From contig NZ_FOTR01000002.1 in NCBI RefSeq assembly GCF_900114645.1, positions 310,001 through 374,000 of the forward strand: a DNA stretch of 64,000 nucleotides. Direction: 5' to 3'. The stretch is from Gracilibacillus orientalis (GTDB taxonomy: Bacteria > Bacillota > Bacilli > Bacillales > Amphibacillaceae). Numbering within the stretch: the first letter of the stretch is position 1; the number at the start of each line of letters is the position of its first letter. The notes below the pieces were generated by a model. The model made no database searches, was not told where the DNA came from, and saw only the letters and a list, made by a program, of their open reading frames with translations. Shown here one piece after another: positions 18,878 through 27,997 of the stretch. The translations under genes and the position numbers were made by a program.

Positions 18878-19747
18878 CTACTTAAAGTAGCTTCTTAAAT
18901 GTGCGGCAGCCTTGACGATTCCTTTTTGCTCCGCTTCTAATGATCCCCAATAGCGGTGATCTTCTAACTCAATACTTACTGGTCCCTGATACCCCAAACG
19001 CTCCAAACGGACTGCTACTTTTCCCCAGTCGACTTCACCATGTCCCGGGATCGTATAACGCCATGATCCTTCTGAAAAAAGATACTTTTCCGGAAAAGTT
19101 GATTGGATGACACCACATTCATAAAGTTCATCTTGTAAAATTTCTGTGTCCTTCCCGTGGCAGTGATTCACTCTTTCTCCAAATTCATTTAATACACGAA
19201 TATGGTCTATACCTAATCGCACAAGATGGGATGGATCATACGTCATTCCAAAATGCTTAGATGGGATTGCTTCAAACATTGCCCTTAGAGTTTCTGGTGT
19301 GCATCCAATTGTTGGATAATATGGCGCTGGTCCTGGCCAGCCTTCAATTGCAATGTAAAGTCCTGTTTCCTCTGCATGACGAACGATTTCTGGAAATGTT
19401 TCTTTCCAGATTGCCAGCCCTTCCGTACGTGGCAATGTATGATCCTCGGGAACCAGACACATAAATAGCACACGACCTCCTAGTTCCGATATTTCCGTCA
19501 TCTGGTTTTTAAGACTAGTAACCGCATTAGCACGACGTTCTTCATCTAAACTAAATAGTTTTGCCACATTTTCTACATCGACTGAGCCCACTTCCATACC
19601 AGCATTTTGAACTGCACTCTTTACTTCCGGGGTTAGTTTTGGAACGTCAAGAATATCCAACCCTACCTCTGAGGCCCAACTCGCTATCTTTTCCATACCT
19701 TCTGCACCTATTTTCGGTGGAATACGCATTCCGATGTTAAAATTCAT
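18878..19747 (-). CDS. sugar phosphate isomerase/epimerase family protein (TIM barrel)
   Basis: A 289-residue barrel of the same superfamily as its downstream neighbour but only distantly similar. It shows LDILDVPKLTPE, YIAIEGWPGP (metal Glu), GMTYDPSHLVRLG (Asp, His), RVNHCHGKDTE (His) and GPVSIELEDH (terminal Glu). The well-preserved metal ligands suggest an active enzyme. It directly follows a Gfo/Idh/MocA oxidoreductase gene. That combination is typical of pathways which oxidise a sugar to a keto-sugar and then epimerise or cleave it. The ATG chosen is 11 nt after GGAG; an in-frame GTG three codons earlier is too close to the ribosome site. Confidence 0.87.
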   Translation of the reverse strand: MNFNIGMRIPPKIGAEGMEKIASWASEVGLDILDVPKLTPEVKSAVQNAGMEVGSVDVENVAKLFSLDEERRANAVTSLKNQMTEISELGGRVLFMCLVPEDHTLPRTEGLAIWKETFPEIVRHAEETGLYIAIEGWPGPAPYYPTIGCTPETLRAMFEAIPSKHFGMTYDPSHLVRLGIDHIRVLNEFGERVNHCHGKDTEILQDELYECGVIQSTFPEKYLFSEGSWRYTIPGHGEVDWGKVAVRLERLGYQGPVSIELEDHRYWGSLEAEQKGIVKAAAHLRSYFK

Positions 19748-19772
19748 GCTATTCACGTCTCCTCTAGTTCAT

Positions 19773-20741
19773 TTATAAAGGCTTATAGCCAGCAGATTCA
19801 TAAACCATTTCAGAAAACTTAACTACCTTTAATGCAAATTCACCTGGAACTTGAACGTCATGTTTCCTTGAAATTGCATCGATAAAACTTTTATCCTGAT
19901 TCGTTGTTGGTTTGGATAACTCTGGAACAATTGGCTCCTCTCCTGAAAGATGGAGTGTAATTTTGTCATTTTCATAGAAAATAGCACCATCCTCACCACA
20001 AAACGCATATGTTTCATGCCAAACAGGTGAGTAGCCAACAAGGTTTAATCCAGCAATAGCACCTTCTTTAAAGCGGATCGAAGTAAACGTATCAATTTCT
20101 ACCGGGGCACCTTGTTGTGATAGCTGTGTCGTTACTTCGACCGGTGTTAAGTTTGATGTCCAAAGTAGCACATCGATAATATGGCTACCCGAGTCCATCA
20201 AAAAACCGCCTCCTGATAATTTGGGGTCCTTCCGCCAAGAATACGTATCATTGGAACCACGCCACCATTGTTGATACAAGGAAGCAGTGATCGATGTAAG
20301 TTTACCGATTTTACCAGTTGCGATAGCATCACGAATATAAATAAATTCTGGTTGGAAATGTCGTTGATATGATACTTGCATAATTTTACCAGCTTGATCA
20401 GCCGTTTTAATTAATTCCTCAGCTTCCTTCGATGAGCACGTCATCGGCTTTTCAATTAATACGTGTATGCCTTTTTCCAAAACAGCTGTTGCCTGTTCAA
20501 AATGCAAAGTATGCGGAGAGCAAATAACAACCCCATCTAAATCGACTTGTTCAAGCATATTACGATATTCCGTAAATTGCTCTATTTCCCACAGACCGGC
20601 TTGGCTTACAAAGCGTTTTCTCGCCTCCGCGCTTACATCAGTTATTGCCTTAATTTTCACATTTTCTAATTCTAGTAACTGGCCTGCATGTACCTGCGCC
20701 ATTCCACCTGTACCAATAAATCCAATGCGAATTTTCTCCAC
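19773..20741 (-). CDS. Gfo/Idh/MocA-family oxidoreductase
   Basis: A 322-residue NAD(P)-dependent sugar oxidoreductase. The N-terminal Rossmann domain carries IGFIGTGGMAQVH (about residues 6-18) and the conserved VLIEKPM (catalytic Lys about 98). The C-terminal alpha/beta domain has SGGGFLMDSGSHIIDVLLW with the usual Asp and His. Family members oxidise or reduce hydroxyls of sugars, sugar glycosides or inositols. Position in an operon with mannan hydrolases and two isomerases suggests oxidation of mannose or a mannoside to a keto derivative; this is an inference. The GTG start used is 8 nt after GGAG, three codons into a longer frame whose first GTG overlaps the ribosome site. Confidence 0.9.
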   Translation of the reverse strand: MEKIRIGFIGTGGMAQVHAGQLLELENVKIKAITDVSAEARKRFVSQAGLWEIEQFTEYRNMLEQVDLDGVVICSPHTLHFEQATAVLEKGIHVLIEKPMTCSSKEAEELIKTADQAGKIMQVSYQRHFQPEFIYIRDAIATGKIGKLTSITASLYQQWWRGSNDTYSWRKDPKLSGGGFLMDSGSHIIDVLLWTSNLTPVEVTTQLSQQGAPVEIDTFTSIRFKEGAIAGLNLVGYSPVWHETYAFCGEDGAIFYENDKITLHLSGEEPIVPELSKPTTNQDKSFIDAISRKHDVQVPGEFALKVVKFSEMVYESAGYKPL

Positions 20742-20803
20742 TAATTCCACTCCTTTTTCGTTCCTTAATATATATTTACGAAAACAAAAATCAGCATTTT
20801 AAA

Positions 20804-22612
20804 TTAATGTATTATTTTATCCAGAGATCCTTGCAATTGATGGTACGCTGTTTGGTTTACTTGTTCTTTTTCCACTCCTGTTTGTACATGCTTATTAAAG
20901 TCTTCTAAATGTTTAATTGCTTGCTTCACGTCCCCTTTGTTCATATGATGGTCTACCTGTTCGAGACGATTACTTAGTTTCTTAGCAAGTGAGCTAGTTA
21001 TCTCATTGTCATCTACATAGGAATGTATCTGTTCTTGTAACGTCTCGGAGACATCTCGGACAATAATTGGTTCTAATTGTGTAGCATGCTCCATTAACAT
21101 GACTCCACTTAACTGTTGGCTAAGTTCCACCGGTAGGTTTATTGCTCCTTCCCACGATGAGCCAAACAATATTTCAGGTTCCTCGTTTGTTTGATTCCAC
21201 ACATTTTTGGCATTATTTACGATCCACTCTGCCAACTTAACTTGAGAGTTTTCTGTTTTAACTAATTCAGTCACATAACGAATGAGGATCCCTTTAAATA
21301 GTCCACCATCCCCTGAGCCACCTTCGTATATGATTTGGTTGTGATTGGAGAATCGGTCTTTCGTAGTTTCTGCCGTCTGGATTGCTGCATCAAGATATCC
21401 TTGTTCACCTGTCAATTGATAAAGCTCAACGGATGCACCTATATAAACCCCTTGATTGTAAGTGAATTCCCAACCTTTATCGATGTTTCCATCACCGGTA
21501 CGATTAATGCCATCCCACACTAAGCCATTTGTCGGATCTACTAATGTATGTTGAAGCCAATTGTAGATATCCTTAGCCCATTGTAGGTCTTCCTCATTTC
21601 CGTACTGTTCATAAAGTCTAGTAGCAAGGATGACTGCTGGAGCATTCGAAGGAGTATTTTTATAGTCTAATTGATTTTTGTTCCAAGCGATGCCTCCTCC
21701 ATATTCACTACTCCATCCTGTTTTAATATCTTCCCATAGAGTCAAAACAGCCTGTTCATGCTGCTGATTATTTGTATATTCGTGTAAACGTTGCAATGCA
21801 AGCGCCATCCATAACATGTCATCATAAAAATCGTTCCGGATATCATCGCCATTACGCGCTTTCACTGCCTCATATAATGCAGTCGCCTGATCGATATAGG
21901 CATAATCGCCAGTTCGTTCATATCCGTCGATAAGCGTATCAATGGCATGTGCCTGCCACCAATAATGAAATTGATCGTTATTTTCATCATTTGGATATTG
22001 ATTGTTAAACATATTCATTTCTGTATTCCAAAAGTTAGACGTTAGCGATGATTGTGCTAATTCCGCTTCCTCTGTAAGTCCCCAGGAAACAAGTGATTCG
22101 TCTCCCTGCTCTCTTACAAGTAAGCTGTCATAATTTAACCAGTTTACGCTTTCCTTATCTGAATCGAAACTAAGCGATACCGTATTCGTACCTGCTGTTA
22201 AGTTGATATCATTCAGATTTGTTGTCTGCCAGTCTCCCCAGCTTCCGGTCCCGGAAAAGCGGACTTGATCCTTACTCACTTCTCCATTCACCTCTAGATA
22301 ACGTGTAGCCTGACCTGCTGCAGCCGAATATTTAAATACGAGTGTATAATTACCGTCACTCGGAACATTAACAGTAATCGCAACGGATTGACCATCTTCA
22401 TTCCAACCAGATACGTATCCGTTTCCAAAATAACCAGTATCAGTATTTTCCGTTTCTACGTTATGCAAAGTTCCTTGAGTTGCATCATATTCCTCACTCC
22501 ATGATGTAGCAGCGTGTGAGTAGTTCGGTTTAATGATATTCAATTCAAACAGTGAAAACAGAATGATACATGTAACAGACACCATCGTAAACCTATGCCA
22601 TTTTAAACGCAT
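20804..22612 (-). CDS. secreted GH76 alpha-1,6-mannanase with carbohydrate-binding module
   Basis: The 602-residue protein has a signal peptide (about residues 1-34) and a CBM6/35-like beta-sandwich (about 37-167: EEYDATQGTLHNVETEN, GYVSGWNEDGQSV, WLNYDSLLV). A GH76 domain follows (about 185-510) with catalytic DFYDDMLW (D264, D265), HYWWQAHAIDTLIDGY and GGGIAWNKNQLDYKNTPSN. A C-terminal helical segment (about 520-602) resembles the FIMAH module of Bacillus secreted enzymes. It should cut alpha-1,6-mannan outside the cell and bind it through the module. It lies between the membrane genes of the transporter and the metabolic genes of the operon. An AAGGAG site precedes the ATG. Confidence 0.92.
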   Translation of the reverse strand: MRLKWHRFTMVSVTCIILFSLFELNIIKPNYSHAATSWSEEYDATQGTLHNVETENTDTGYFGNGYVSGWNEDGQSVAITVNVPSDGNYTLVFKYSAAAGQATRYLEVNGEVSKDQVRFSGTGSWGDWQTTNLNDINLTAGTNTVSLSFDSDKESVNWLNYDSLLVREQGDESLVSWGLTEEAELAQSSLTSNFWNTEMNMFNNQYPNDENNDQFHYWWQAHAIDTLIDGYERTGDYAYIDQATALYEAVKARNGDDIRNDFYDDMLWMALALQRLHEYTNNQQHEQAVLTLWEDIKTGWSSEYGGGIAWNKNQLDYKNTPSNAPAVILATRLYEQYGNEEDLQWAKDIYNWLQHTLVDPTNGLVWDGINRTGDGNIDKGWEFTYNQGVYIGASVELYQLTGEQGYLDAAIQTAETTKDRFSNHNQIIYEGGSGDGGLFKGILIRYVTELVKTENSQVKLAEWIVNNAKNVWNQTNEEPEILFGSSWEGAINLPVELSQQLSGVMLMEHATQLEPIIVRDVSETLQEQIHSYVDDNEITSSLAKKLSNRLEQVDHHMNKGDVKQAIKHLEDFNKHVQTGVEKEQVNQTAYHQLQGSLDKIIH

Positions 22613-22706
22613 AAAGACACTCCTTTTTCATAAATGTGATAAATTAAACACTTTCAAAATGATTGATAACTATTTTCGAGAAAATATATTCCCGTATTGA
22701 ATGATG

Positions 22707-23342
22707 TTAGACTTCTGGTATTCGCCCTACACTTGACCTATTATTTTCTGTAGTGTTGCCAAATTTCCCGAACACAGGCATTAACACGACAGTCACCAAG
22801 TAGGCAGAAACACTAACCATAAAAAACAAAAACAAAATAGGAAAGGCAATTAAAATTCTGGAATAAAAGATGATTCCAAAATTTATCGCAAATAAAGAAA
22901 ACAATACAAAAGATACGACTGGATGCCCTAAGGCGATAATCGTCGAAAGTTTCAGGTGATTAACAAAGGACGCTTTAAAATAGGTAAAAACAGGCAATAT
23001 ATACAGTGAAATCAGAAAAGCCAATAACGTGATTACTAAAATCGTAACGGAGAGAACTACGGAAAATTGGTTTACCGACTTGATTGCGAGTGAAATGAAG
23101 CCTATGTTTACGATCACTATAAAGAGCCCGTACACGTTTGCTTGGATAAAATTATCAATAAAATATTGAAGAAAAGATGTACCTATCCCTTTTGGATTAT
23201 CCCGTTTTATATCCCGCGTAACCATCAATAATGCTACTGTTGCAGGAAAAAAACCAAAAACAAGGAAACCAGATAAAGTAAACAAAATCCATAACATATT
23301 TAGTAGCGCGAGTTTAGCGATCCATTCCATCAATTTATACAC
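22707..23342 (-). CDS. YesL-like (DUF624) membrane protein
   Basis: The 211-residue protein has five predicted hydrophobic segments and the YesL/DUF624 opening (LALLNMLWILFTLSGFLVFGFFPAT around residue 12-36), followed by a short loop with MVTRDIKR. YesL-like proteins are found next to oligosaccharide ABC transporters in Bacillota; their function is unknown, with an accessory role in import suggested by context only. The GTG start chosen is 8 nt after GAGGG; a GTG three codons earlier overlaps the ribosome site. It follows the permease gene by 36 nt. Confidence 0.85.
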   Translation of the reverse strand: MYKLMEWIAKLALLNMLWILFTLSGFLVFGFFPATVALLMVTRDIKRDNPKGIGTSFLQYFIDNFIQANVYGLFIVIVNIGFISLAIKSVNQFSVVLSVTILVITLLAFLISLYILPVFTYFKASFVNHLKLSTIIALGHPVVSFVLFSLFAINFGIIFYSRILIAFPILFLFFMVSVSAYLVTVVLMPVFGKFGNTTENNRSSVGRIPEV

Positions 23343-23378
23343 CGTATTCACCCTCTTTTTCTGAACTTACAAATTACG

Positions 23379-24248
23379 TCAACTTTTAATCCCAGAGAAA
23401 TTTGCACCATCTACAAAATACTTTTGTAAATACATAAAGATTAAAACGACCGGCAAAATAATCACAATTGTTGCCGCCATCATTGGACCGTAGGCGGTTT
23501 GTTTATCAAATGTAAACGCCTGTAATCCAATTTGCACAGTGTACAATGATCGATCATTTAACACAATTAGCGGCCATAAGAAACTATTCCAACCTGCTTG
23601 GAATGTAAAAATCCCGAGTGTTGCTAAGGCTGGTTTTGTTAGTGGCAAGTACAAATTCCAATAAATTCGAAATTCGCTACACCCATCGATACGAGCCGAT
23701 TCCATATATTCATTGGGCAAAGTTAAGAAAAATTGTCTCATGAAAAATACTGCAAAAGACCCCGCAGCACCAGGAAGGATTACGGCCCAAAAATTATTCA
23801 GTAACCCGTGTCCTCCTTGGCCTAAAATATCGTTACCACCCATTAAAGGCATGTTGTTCAACACGATATATTGGGGAATCATTACAACAACACCAGGAAT
23901 CATCATGGCTGCTAATAATACAGCAAAAATGACATTCCTTCCTTTGAATTTCAGCTTGGCAAAAGCGTAACCGCTCATTGAACCAAACAATAAGTTAAAA
24001 AGCACGCCCATGACTGCTAGATATAGCGAATTGAAAAGATAACGCCCAAACGGAACTGATTGAAACGCTTCTATATAATGATCGAATGTGATTGCGGAAG
24101 GAAGCCACTGGATCGGAATGCTAAATATCTCTTCATTTGGCTTAATCGATGTTAGCAAACTCCAAATAAATGGCATGACCATTATTAAAGCTATAGCCGA
24201 ACTCAGGATGTAAAAGAATAATTTCTTTGCATTTTCTTTTTGCTTCAT
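23379..24248 (-). CDS. carbohydrate ABC transporter permease, MalG type
   Basis: The 289-residue inner-membrane permease has six predicted transmembrane segments and the EAA loop EYMESARIDGCSEFRIYWNLYLPLTKP, which contacts the ATPase. The FDKQTAYGPMMAATIV segment near the end is typical of MalG/LacG-type permeases. It pairs with the MalF-type permease directly upstream (17-nt gap). The start is the ATG six bases after GGAGG, the second of two close in-frame ATGs. No ATP-binding subunit is encoded in the locus; in Bacillota a shared MsmX-type ATPase often serves such systems. Confidence 0.93.
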   Translation of the reverse strand: MKQKENAKKLFFYILSSAIALIMVMPFIWSLLTSIKPNEEIFSIPIQWLPSAITFDHYIEAFQSVPFGRYLFNSLYLAVMGVLFNLLFGSMSGYAFAKLKFKGRNVIFAVLLAAMMIPGVVVMIPQYIVLNNMPLMGGNDILGQGGHGLLNNFWAVILPGAAGSFAVFFMRQFFLTLPNEYMESARIDGCSEFRIYWNLYLPLTKPALATLGIFTFQAGWNSFLWPLIVLNDRSLYTVQIGLQAFTFDKQTAYGPMMAATIVIILPVVLIFMYLQKYFVDGANFSGIKS

Positions 24249-24265
24249 CTTCATCCTCCCTTCTT

Positions 24266-25198
24266 TTAATCTTTACTTTGATTAAGTTTAAAGTTGATAA
24301 CAGTAAAAATTAATATGGTCAATGTCAATACAAGCGCCTGTGCTGATGCATAACCCATTTGCAACTGCTCAAAACCGGTCGTGTAAATATGATAAACAAT
24401 CGTTTTCGTCGAATTTGCTGGACCACCCTGTGTTAACACATATGCCTGGTCAAAAATTTGCAAAGCCCCAATAATTGTCATTGTACTTACTAATAATGTT
24501 GTAGGTCTTAGCATCGGGAAAGTAATATGAATTAGCTGTTGGAATCCAGATGCCCCATCAATTTTCGCTGCTTCGTATAATTGGTTTGGAATACCTTTCA
24601 AACCTGCCATATAAATAATCATGTTACCGCCTACCCCCAACCAAAGCGTAACCGCAATGACTGAAGTCATTGCTGGACCTGATTCTGCTAACCAAGCAGG
24701 ACCAGCAATTCCTATATAACTCAGCGATTGATTAATAAGCCCATATTCTGCATTTAGTAACCATAGCCAAACTATTGAAGCTGCTACAGCTGATGTTACT
24801 GTAGGCATATAAAATGCTAAACGGAAAATAGTAACTCCGCGGTAAGGTTTCGTTACCAATATTGCTAACAATAAAGAAATGATTATCATAAGCGGTACAT
24901 AAAAAATAGTTAGTACGCCAACATTTTTAAAAGTAAGCCAAAGAATCTCATCACTAATTAATCTTCTGAAATTCTCTAAACCGACCCATTTCATTTCACT
25001 AATAATGTCATAACTTGTAAAACTTAAATAAATAGCCATCGCGATTGGAACAACCATAAAAGTAACAAATAATAATAATGTAGGTGCAATCAAGAAATAG
25101 GCAGCTCTCGATTGATAACGATTAAACGAACTTTTTTTAGAAGTAAAGCTAAGTGCGAGTGAACTTCCATTCGTTTCGTTAAATTTATTCAACTTCAT
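24266..25198 (-). CDS. carbohydrate ABC transporter permease, MalF type
   Basis: The 310-residue permease has six predicted membrane segments, the N-terminal LIAPTLLLFVTFMVVPIAMA, and an EAA loop QLYEAAKIDGASGFQQLIHITFP. It forms a heterodimeric channel with the following MalG-type permease. Its start lies 14 nt inside the 3' end of the solute-binding gene, which implies translational coupling. The residues that would define sugar specificity cannot be read from sequence; the context points to alpha-mannooligosaccharides. Confidence 0.93.
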   Translation of the reverse strand: MKLNKFNETNGSSLALSFTSKKSSFNRYQSRAAYFLIAPTLLLFVTFMVVPIAMAIYLSFTSYDIISEMKWVGLENFRRLISDEILWLTFKNVGVLTIFYVPLMIIISLLLAILVTKPYRGVTIFRLAFYMPTVTSAVAASIVWLWLLNAEYGLINQSLSYIGIAGPAWLAESGPAMTSVIAVTLWLGVGGNMIIYMAGLKGIPNQLYEAAKIDGASGFQQLIHITFPMLRPTTLLVSTMTIIGALQIFDQAYVLTQGGPANSTKTIVYHIYTTGFEQLQMGYASAQALVLTLTILIFTVINFKLNQSKD

Positions 25199-26477
25199 TT
25201 TCTTCTAGCATCCTATCTCCCTGTTTTTGGGCATTCTCTAAAGTTTCTTCAGCAGATTGCTCTCCACCAATGAACTTCTCAAGCTGTGGTATCAATGCAT
25301 CCTCTTCCGCAACTGAATAACCTGGATGTCTAGGTCGAATCGTAGCAAACTCTAGTGAGTCAATAAATGGTTTCCAAAATGGATCTTCTTGGAAAAATGG
25401 ATCTTCTATGGCAGCTTTATTCCCAGGAATATTTAAGCTAGTTTTTCCCCATTCTAAAGCATTTTCAGGATCTGCTAACCACCACTTAATAAACTCCCAA
25501 GCTGCTTCTTGCTTTTCAGAAGCTTCTGGAATGGCTAATCCGAATCCACCCATTACAGCACCTTGATCTCCATTTGGACCTGTTGGTGGAGGAACAACAC
25601 CGAAGTTTAATTGGTCACCATATTGCTCATAAGTGCGTAAATCCCATGGACCTGTATAATGCATAGACACTTTACCAGTAATGAATGGGTGTTGTGCCCC
25701 CTCAAGTCCTTTATCAAAGCCTGGTTTATACACTTCATCTTCAAAAATCATCTGATTCCACAAATCTAATACTTCCAGCCCTGCTTCACTATTATAGGCG
25801 GTTTGCGTTAGATCATCTGTCAGCATTTGTCCTCCTGCTTGCTGAAGCCACATGCTAAATAATCCTACGTCCGAGAAAGAGAATCCTACACGGTCAAGGT
25901 CATTTCCATTTTTTTCAGTCAACATTTTCGCTGCTTCTCTTAGATCTTTCCAAGTTTTAGGTGGCTCCAGACCAGCCTCCTCGAAGTGATCTTTATTATA
26001 GAATAATGCTCTAGTATCAACGGTTAAAGGAAGTCCATACAAATTGTCTTCATAGCTTAATTCCTTTAATGCTTCTCCATAAAAGTCTTCTTCAGAAATA
26101 CCATCTTCCTCTAAGAAGTGATTAATTGGATGTAACACACCTTTTGGTGCATAGAGTGAAGTTCTCCAACGATCCCATAATAATACATCAGGAATTTGCC
26201 CGGAAGTTATACCAGTCATAAATTTGGTTACTAAATCTTCTTGAATGACATATTCAACTTCTATACGGTCTTGAGAATCATTAAACAATTGAACCATATG
26301 ATTAAATTGTTCTTCCCCTTCACCTGTCCAATCTCCCCAGAAAGTTAGCTCTATTTTGTCGTCTGACTCTTCTCCATCACTATCCGAACTTGAGCTATCT
26401 TCACTACTACAACCAACCAATATAAATCCTAACAGTAACCCTAGTAACAACACCCAGCTTAACTGACCATTTTTCAT
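25185..26477 (-). CDS. sugar-binding lipoprotein of the mannan transporter
   Basis: A 430-residue MalE-type binding protein with signal peptide and lipobox LVGC followed by an Asp/Ser/Glu linker. The mature part begins IELTFWGDWTGEGEEQFNHM and shows ALFYNKDHFEEAGLEPPKTW and FGLAIPEASEKQEAAWEFIKWW, as in family-1 extracellular solute-binding proteins. It would capture mannan oligosaccharides released by the secreted GH76. The ATG used lies 6-7 nt after GAGGTG. The gene directly follows the GH125 gene (18-nt gap) and overlaps the first permease. Confidence 0.92.
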   Translation of the reverse strand: MKNGQLSWVLLLGLLLGFILVGCSSEDSSSSDSDGEESDDKIELTFWGDWTGEGEEQFNHMVQLFNDSQDRIEVEYVIQEDLVTKFMTGITSGQIPDVLLWDRWRTSLYAPKGVLHPINHFLEEDGISEEDFYGEALKELSYEDNLYGLPLTVDTRALFYNKDHFEEAGLEPPKTWKDLREAAKMLTEKNGNDLDRVGFSFSDVGLFSMWLQQAGGQMLTDDLTQTAYNSEAGLEVLDLWNQMIFEDEVYKPGFDKGLEGAQHPFITGKVSMHYTGPWDLRTYEQYGDQLNFGVVPPPTGPNGDQGAVMGGFGLAIPEASEKQEAAWEFIKWWLADPENALEWGKTSLNIPGNKAAIEDPFFQEDPFWKPFIDSLEFATIRPRHPGYSVAEEDALIPQLEKFIGGEQSAEETLENAQKQGDRMLEENEVE

Positions 26478-26495
26478 CTCAGTCACCTCTTATTT

Positions 26496-27794
26496 TTATT
26501 TAGGATAATGTTGTGGAGCGCTTTCAATATAATTCATTATAAACTCACAGTACATTGCATTTGCCCATGAAAACCACTTACGAGTAAATTTTGTGGGATC
26601 ATTAACATGAAAACCTTCGTGCATATAACCGGTGCTAGCGTCCGTATTTTCAAAGATGGTAAGCAATTGCTCTTTTTCAGTCTTAGAATTTGTCGTAAGT
26701 CCTTGGATAGCTAACGCAATATGCCACACGTATTGCGTTGGTGTATGTGGACTTCCAACTCCTTTGGCAACCTTTCCTTGATAAAAATATGGATTTTCTT
26801 TACTTAATATAAATGCTCTAGTATTTTGGTAAATTTCATCATCCCTGTCGCAGTATCCCAAATAAGGCATGGATAGTAAGCTCGGTACATTCGCATCATC
26901 CATCAAATTATAGTTGCCATACCCATCTGTTTCGTATGCGTACATTTTTCCGAATTTAGGATGGTCAATAATGCCATATTGTTCAATACCAACTTGAATT
27001 TGTTGCTTTAGCTCACTTACACTGGCAACAATCTCGTTAGCTTGATAGATTTTGATTAGAATTTCTTCCATATACCCAAGAATAGTACAAGCAAACATAT
27101 TAGAAGGGATTAAATACCCATACGTACACGCATCATCGCTTGGCCGAAAACCTGACCACGTCATACCAGTGTAGCAAACTGGTTCTCCTAAGCCATCTCT
27201 TGTGAGTGTATCCGATTGTGGACCATTCGTTCGTTGAAATCGATAAGTAGAATCCTCCTCATGATGTTGTTCCACTTTCCAAACTTCCACTATTTTTTTC
27301 ATAGCATTCAAAAACTGTTGATCGAAGTGTCGTGTACTACCTGTTTGTTTCCAAAATAAATAAGATAATTGGATAGGATAACACAGTGAGTCTATTTCGT
27401 ATTTTCGTTCCCAAACCCAATCTGACATATCTGTTATATCATTCTGGTGTCCTGCACCCGCATCTTCTTTATTAAAGGCATTTGCATAGGGATCAAGGTT
27501 CACATATAAAATCTGTCGTTTAATCACTCCTTCTATAATGGAAGCGATATCATTATTTTTATTTGCTAATGGTAAATAGGGCTTTACTTGCGCAGTGGAG
27601 TCCCTTAACCACATGGCTGGAATGTCTCCTGTTATAATAAAAGTGGAGTTGTCTTGAAGCTGTTCTACCGTTGTTTGAATAGTATTTTTAAAACAATTAC
27701 AAAACATAGTTGCTAACTTTGGACGATGGGATAAACACTCGGTAACATGATCCATCATTTCTATCATGGATGCTGGTAGTGTATTTTTAGTCAT
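26496..27794 (-). CDS. GH125 exo-alpha-1,6-mannosidase
   Basis: The 432-residue cytoplasmic enzyme matches GH125 across its length. The catalytic residues of the Clostridium perfringens enzyme (acid D220, base E393) fall at the same numbers here: FRPSDDACTYG (D220) and YMHEGFHV (E393). Other family blocks are IPAMWLRDSTAQVKPYLP, YVNLDPYANAFN and KYEIDSLCYP. GH125 releases mannose from alpha-1,6-linked non-reducing ends with inversion. It is the first gene of the mannan operon, with GGAGGTG 9 nt before ATG and a good promoter upstream. There is no signal peptide, so it acts on imported oligosaccharides. Confidence 0.95.
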   Translation of the reverse strand: MTKNTLPASMIEMMDHVTECLSHRPKLATMFCNCFKNTIQTTVEQLQDNSTFIITGDIPAMWLRDSTAQVKPYLPLANKNNDIASIIEGVIKRQILYVNLDPYANAFNKEDAGAGHQNDITDMSDWVWERKYEIDSLCYPIQLSYLFWKQTGSTRHFDQQFLNAMKKIVEVWKVEQHHEEDSTYRFQRTNGPQSDTLTRDGLGEPVCYTGMTWSGFRPSDDACTYGYLIPSNMFACTILGYMEEILIKIYQANEIVASVSELKQQIQVGIEQYGIIDHPKFGKMYAYETDGYGNYNLMDDANVPSLLSMPYLGYCDRDDEIYQNTRAFILSKENPYFYQGKVAKGVGSPHTPTQYVWHIALAIQGLTTNSKTEKEQLLTIFENTDASTGYMHEGFHVNDPTKFTRKWFSWANAMYCEFIMNYIESAPQHYPK

Positions 27795-27831
27795 CTATAT
27801 TTTCACCTCCTTTAATATTAGATTTACAAAT

Positions 27832-27859
27832 AGTATAATTGATATTATTGATATGTCAA
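27832..27859 (-). promoter_or_regulatory. sigma-A promoter of the mannan operon
   Basis: On the minus strand TTGACA (27859-27854) and TATACT (27837-27832) are spaced by 16 nt, 38 nt before the GH125 start. The spacer holds a direct repeat of ATCAAT, and TTGACATATCAA is a small palindrome over the -35. Either could be the operator for the GntR/LacI-type regulator encoded just upstream. Confidence 0.75.
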
Positions 27860-27962
27860 CAGGAAAATAAATATTACATTGAATATGTTATTTAATTCTA
27901 TCTGGTATCATCACTAGATAATTAAATCATCGAAGATCCCCATAGTTATCATCTGTGAACAT

Positions 27963-27994
27963 TAAAAAATGCGACATGAGAGTCGCATTTTTTA
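27963..27994. terminator. terminator of the GntR-type regulator gene
   Basis: aaaaaatgcgac and gtcgcatttttt form a perfect stem with a 6-nt loop; T runs follow on both strands. It separates the regulator gene from the mannan operon promoter. Confidence 0.9.
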
Positions 27995-27997
27995 ATG

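Noticed and set aside
26517-26530. TGAAAGCGCTCCAC on the minus strand at the end of the GH125 gene
   Set aside because: It matches the cre consensus at only 11 of 14 positions and lies in coding sequence far from a promoter.
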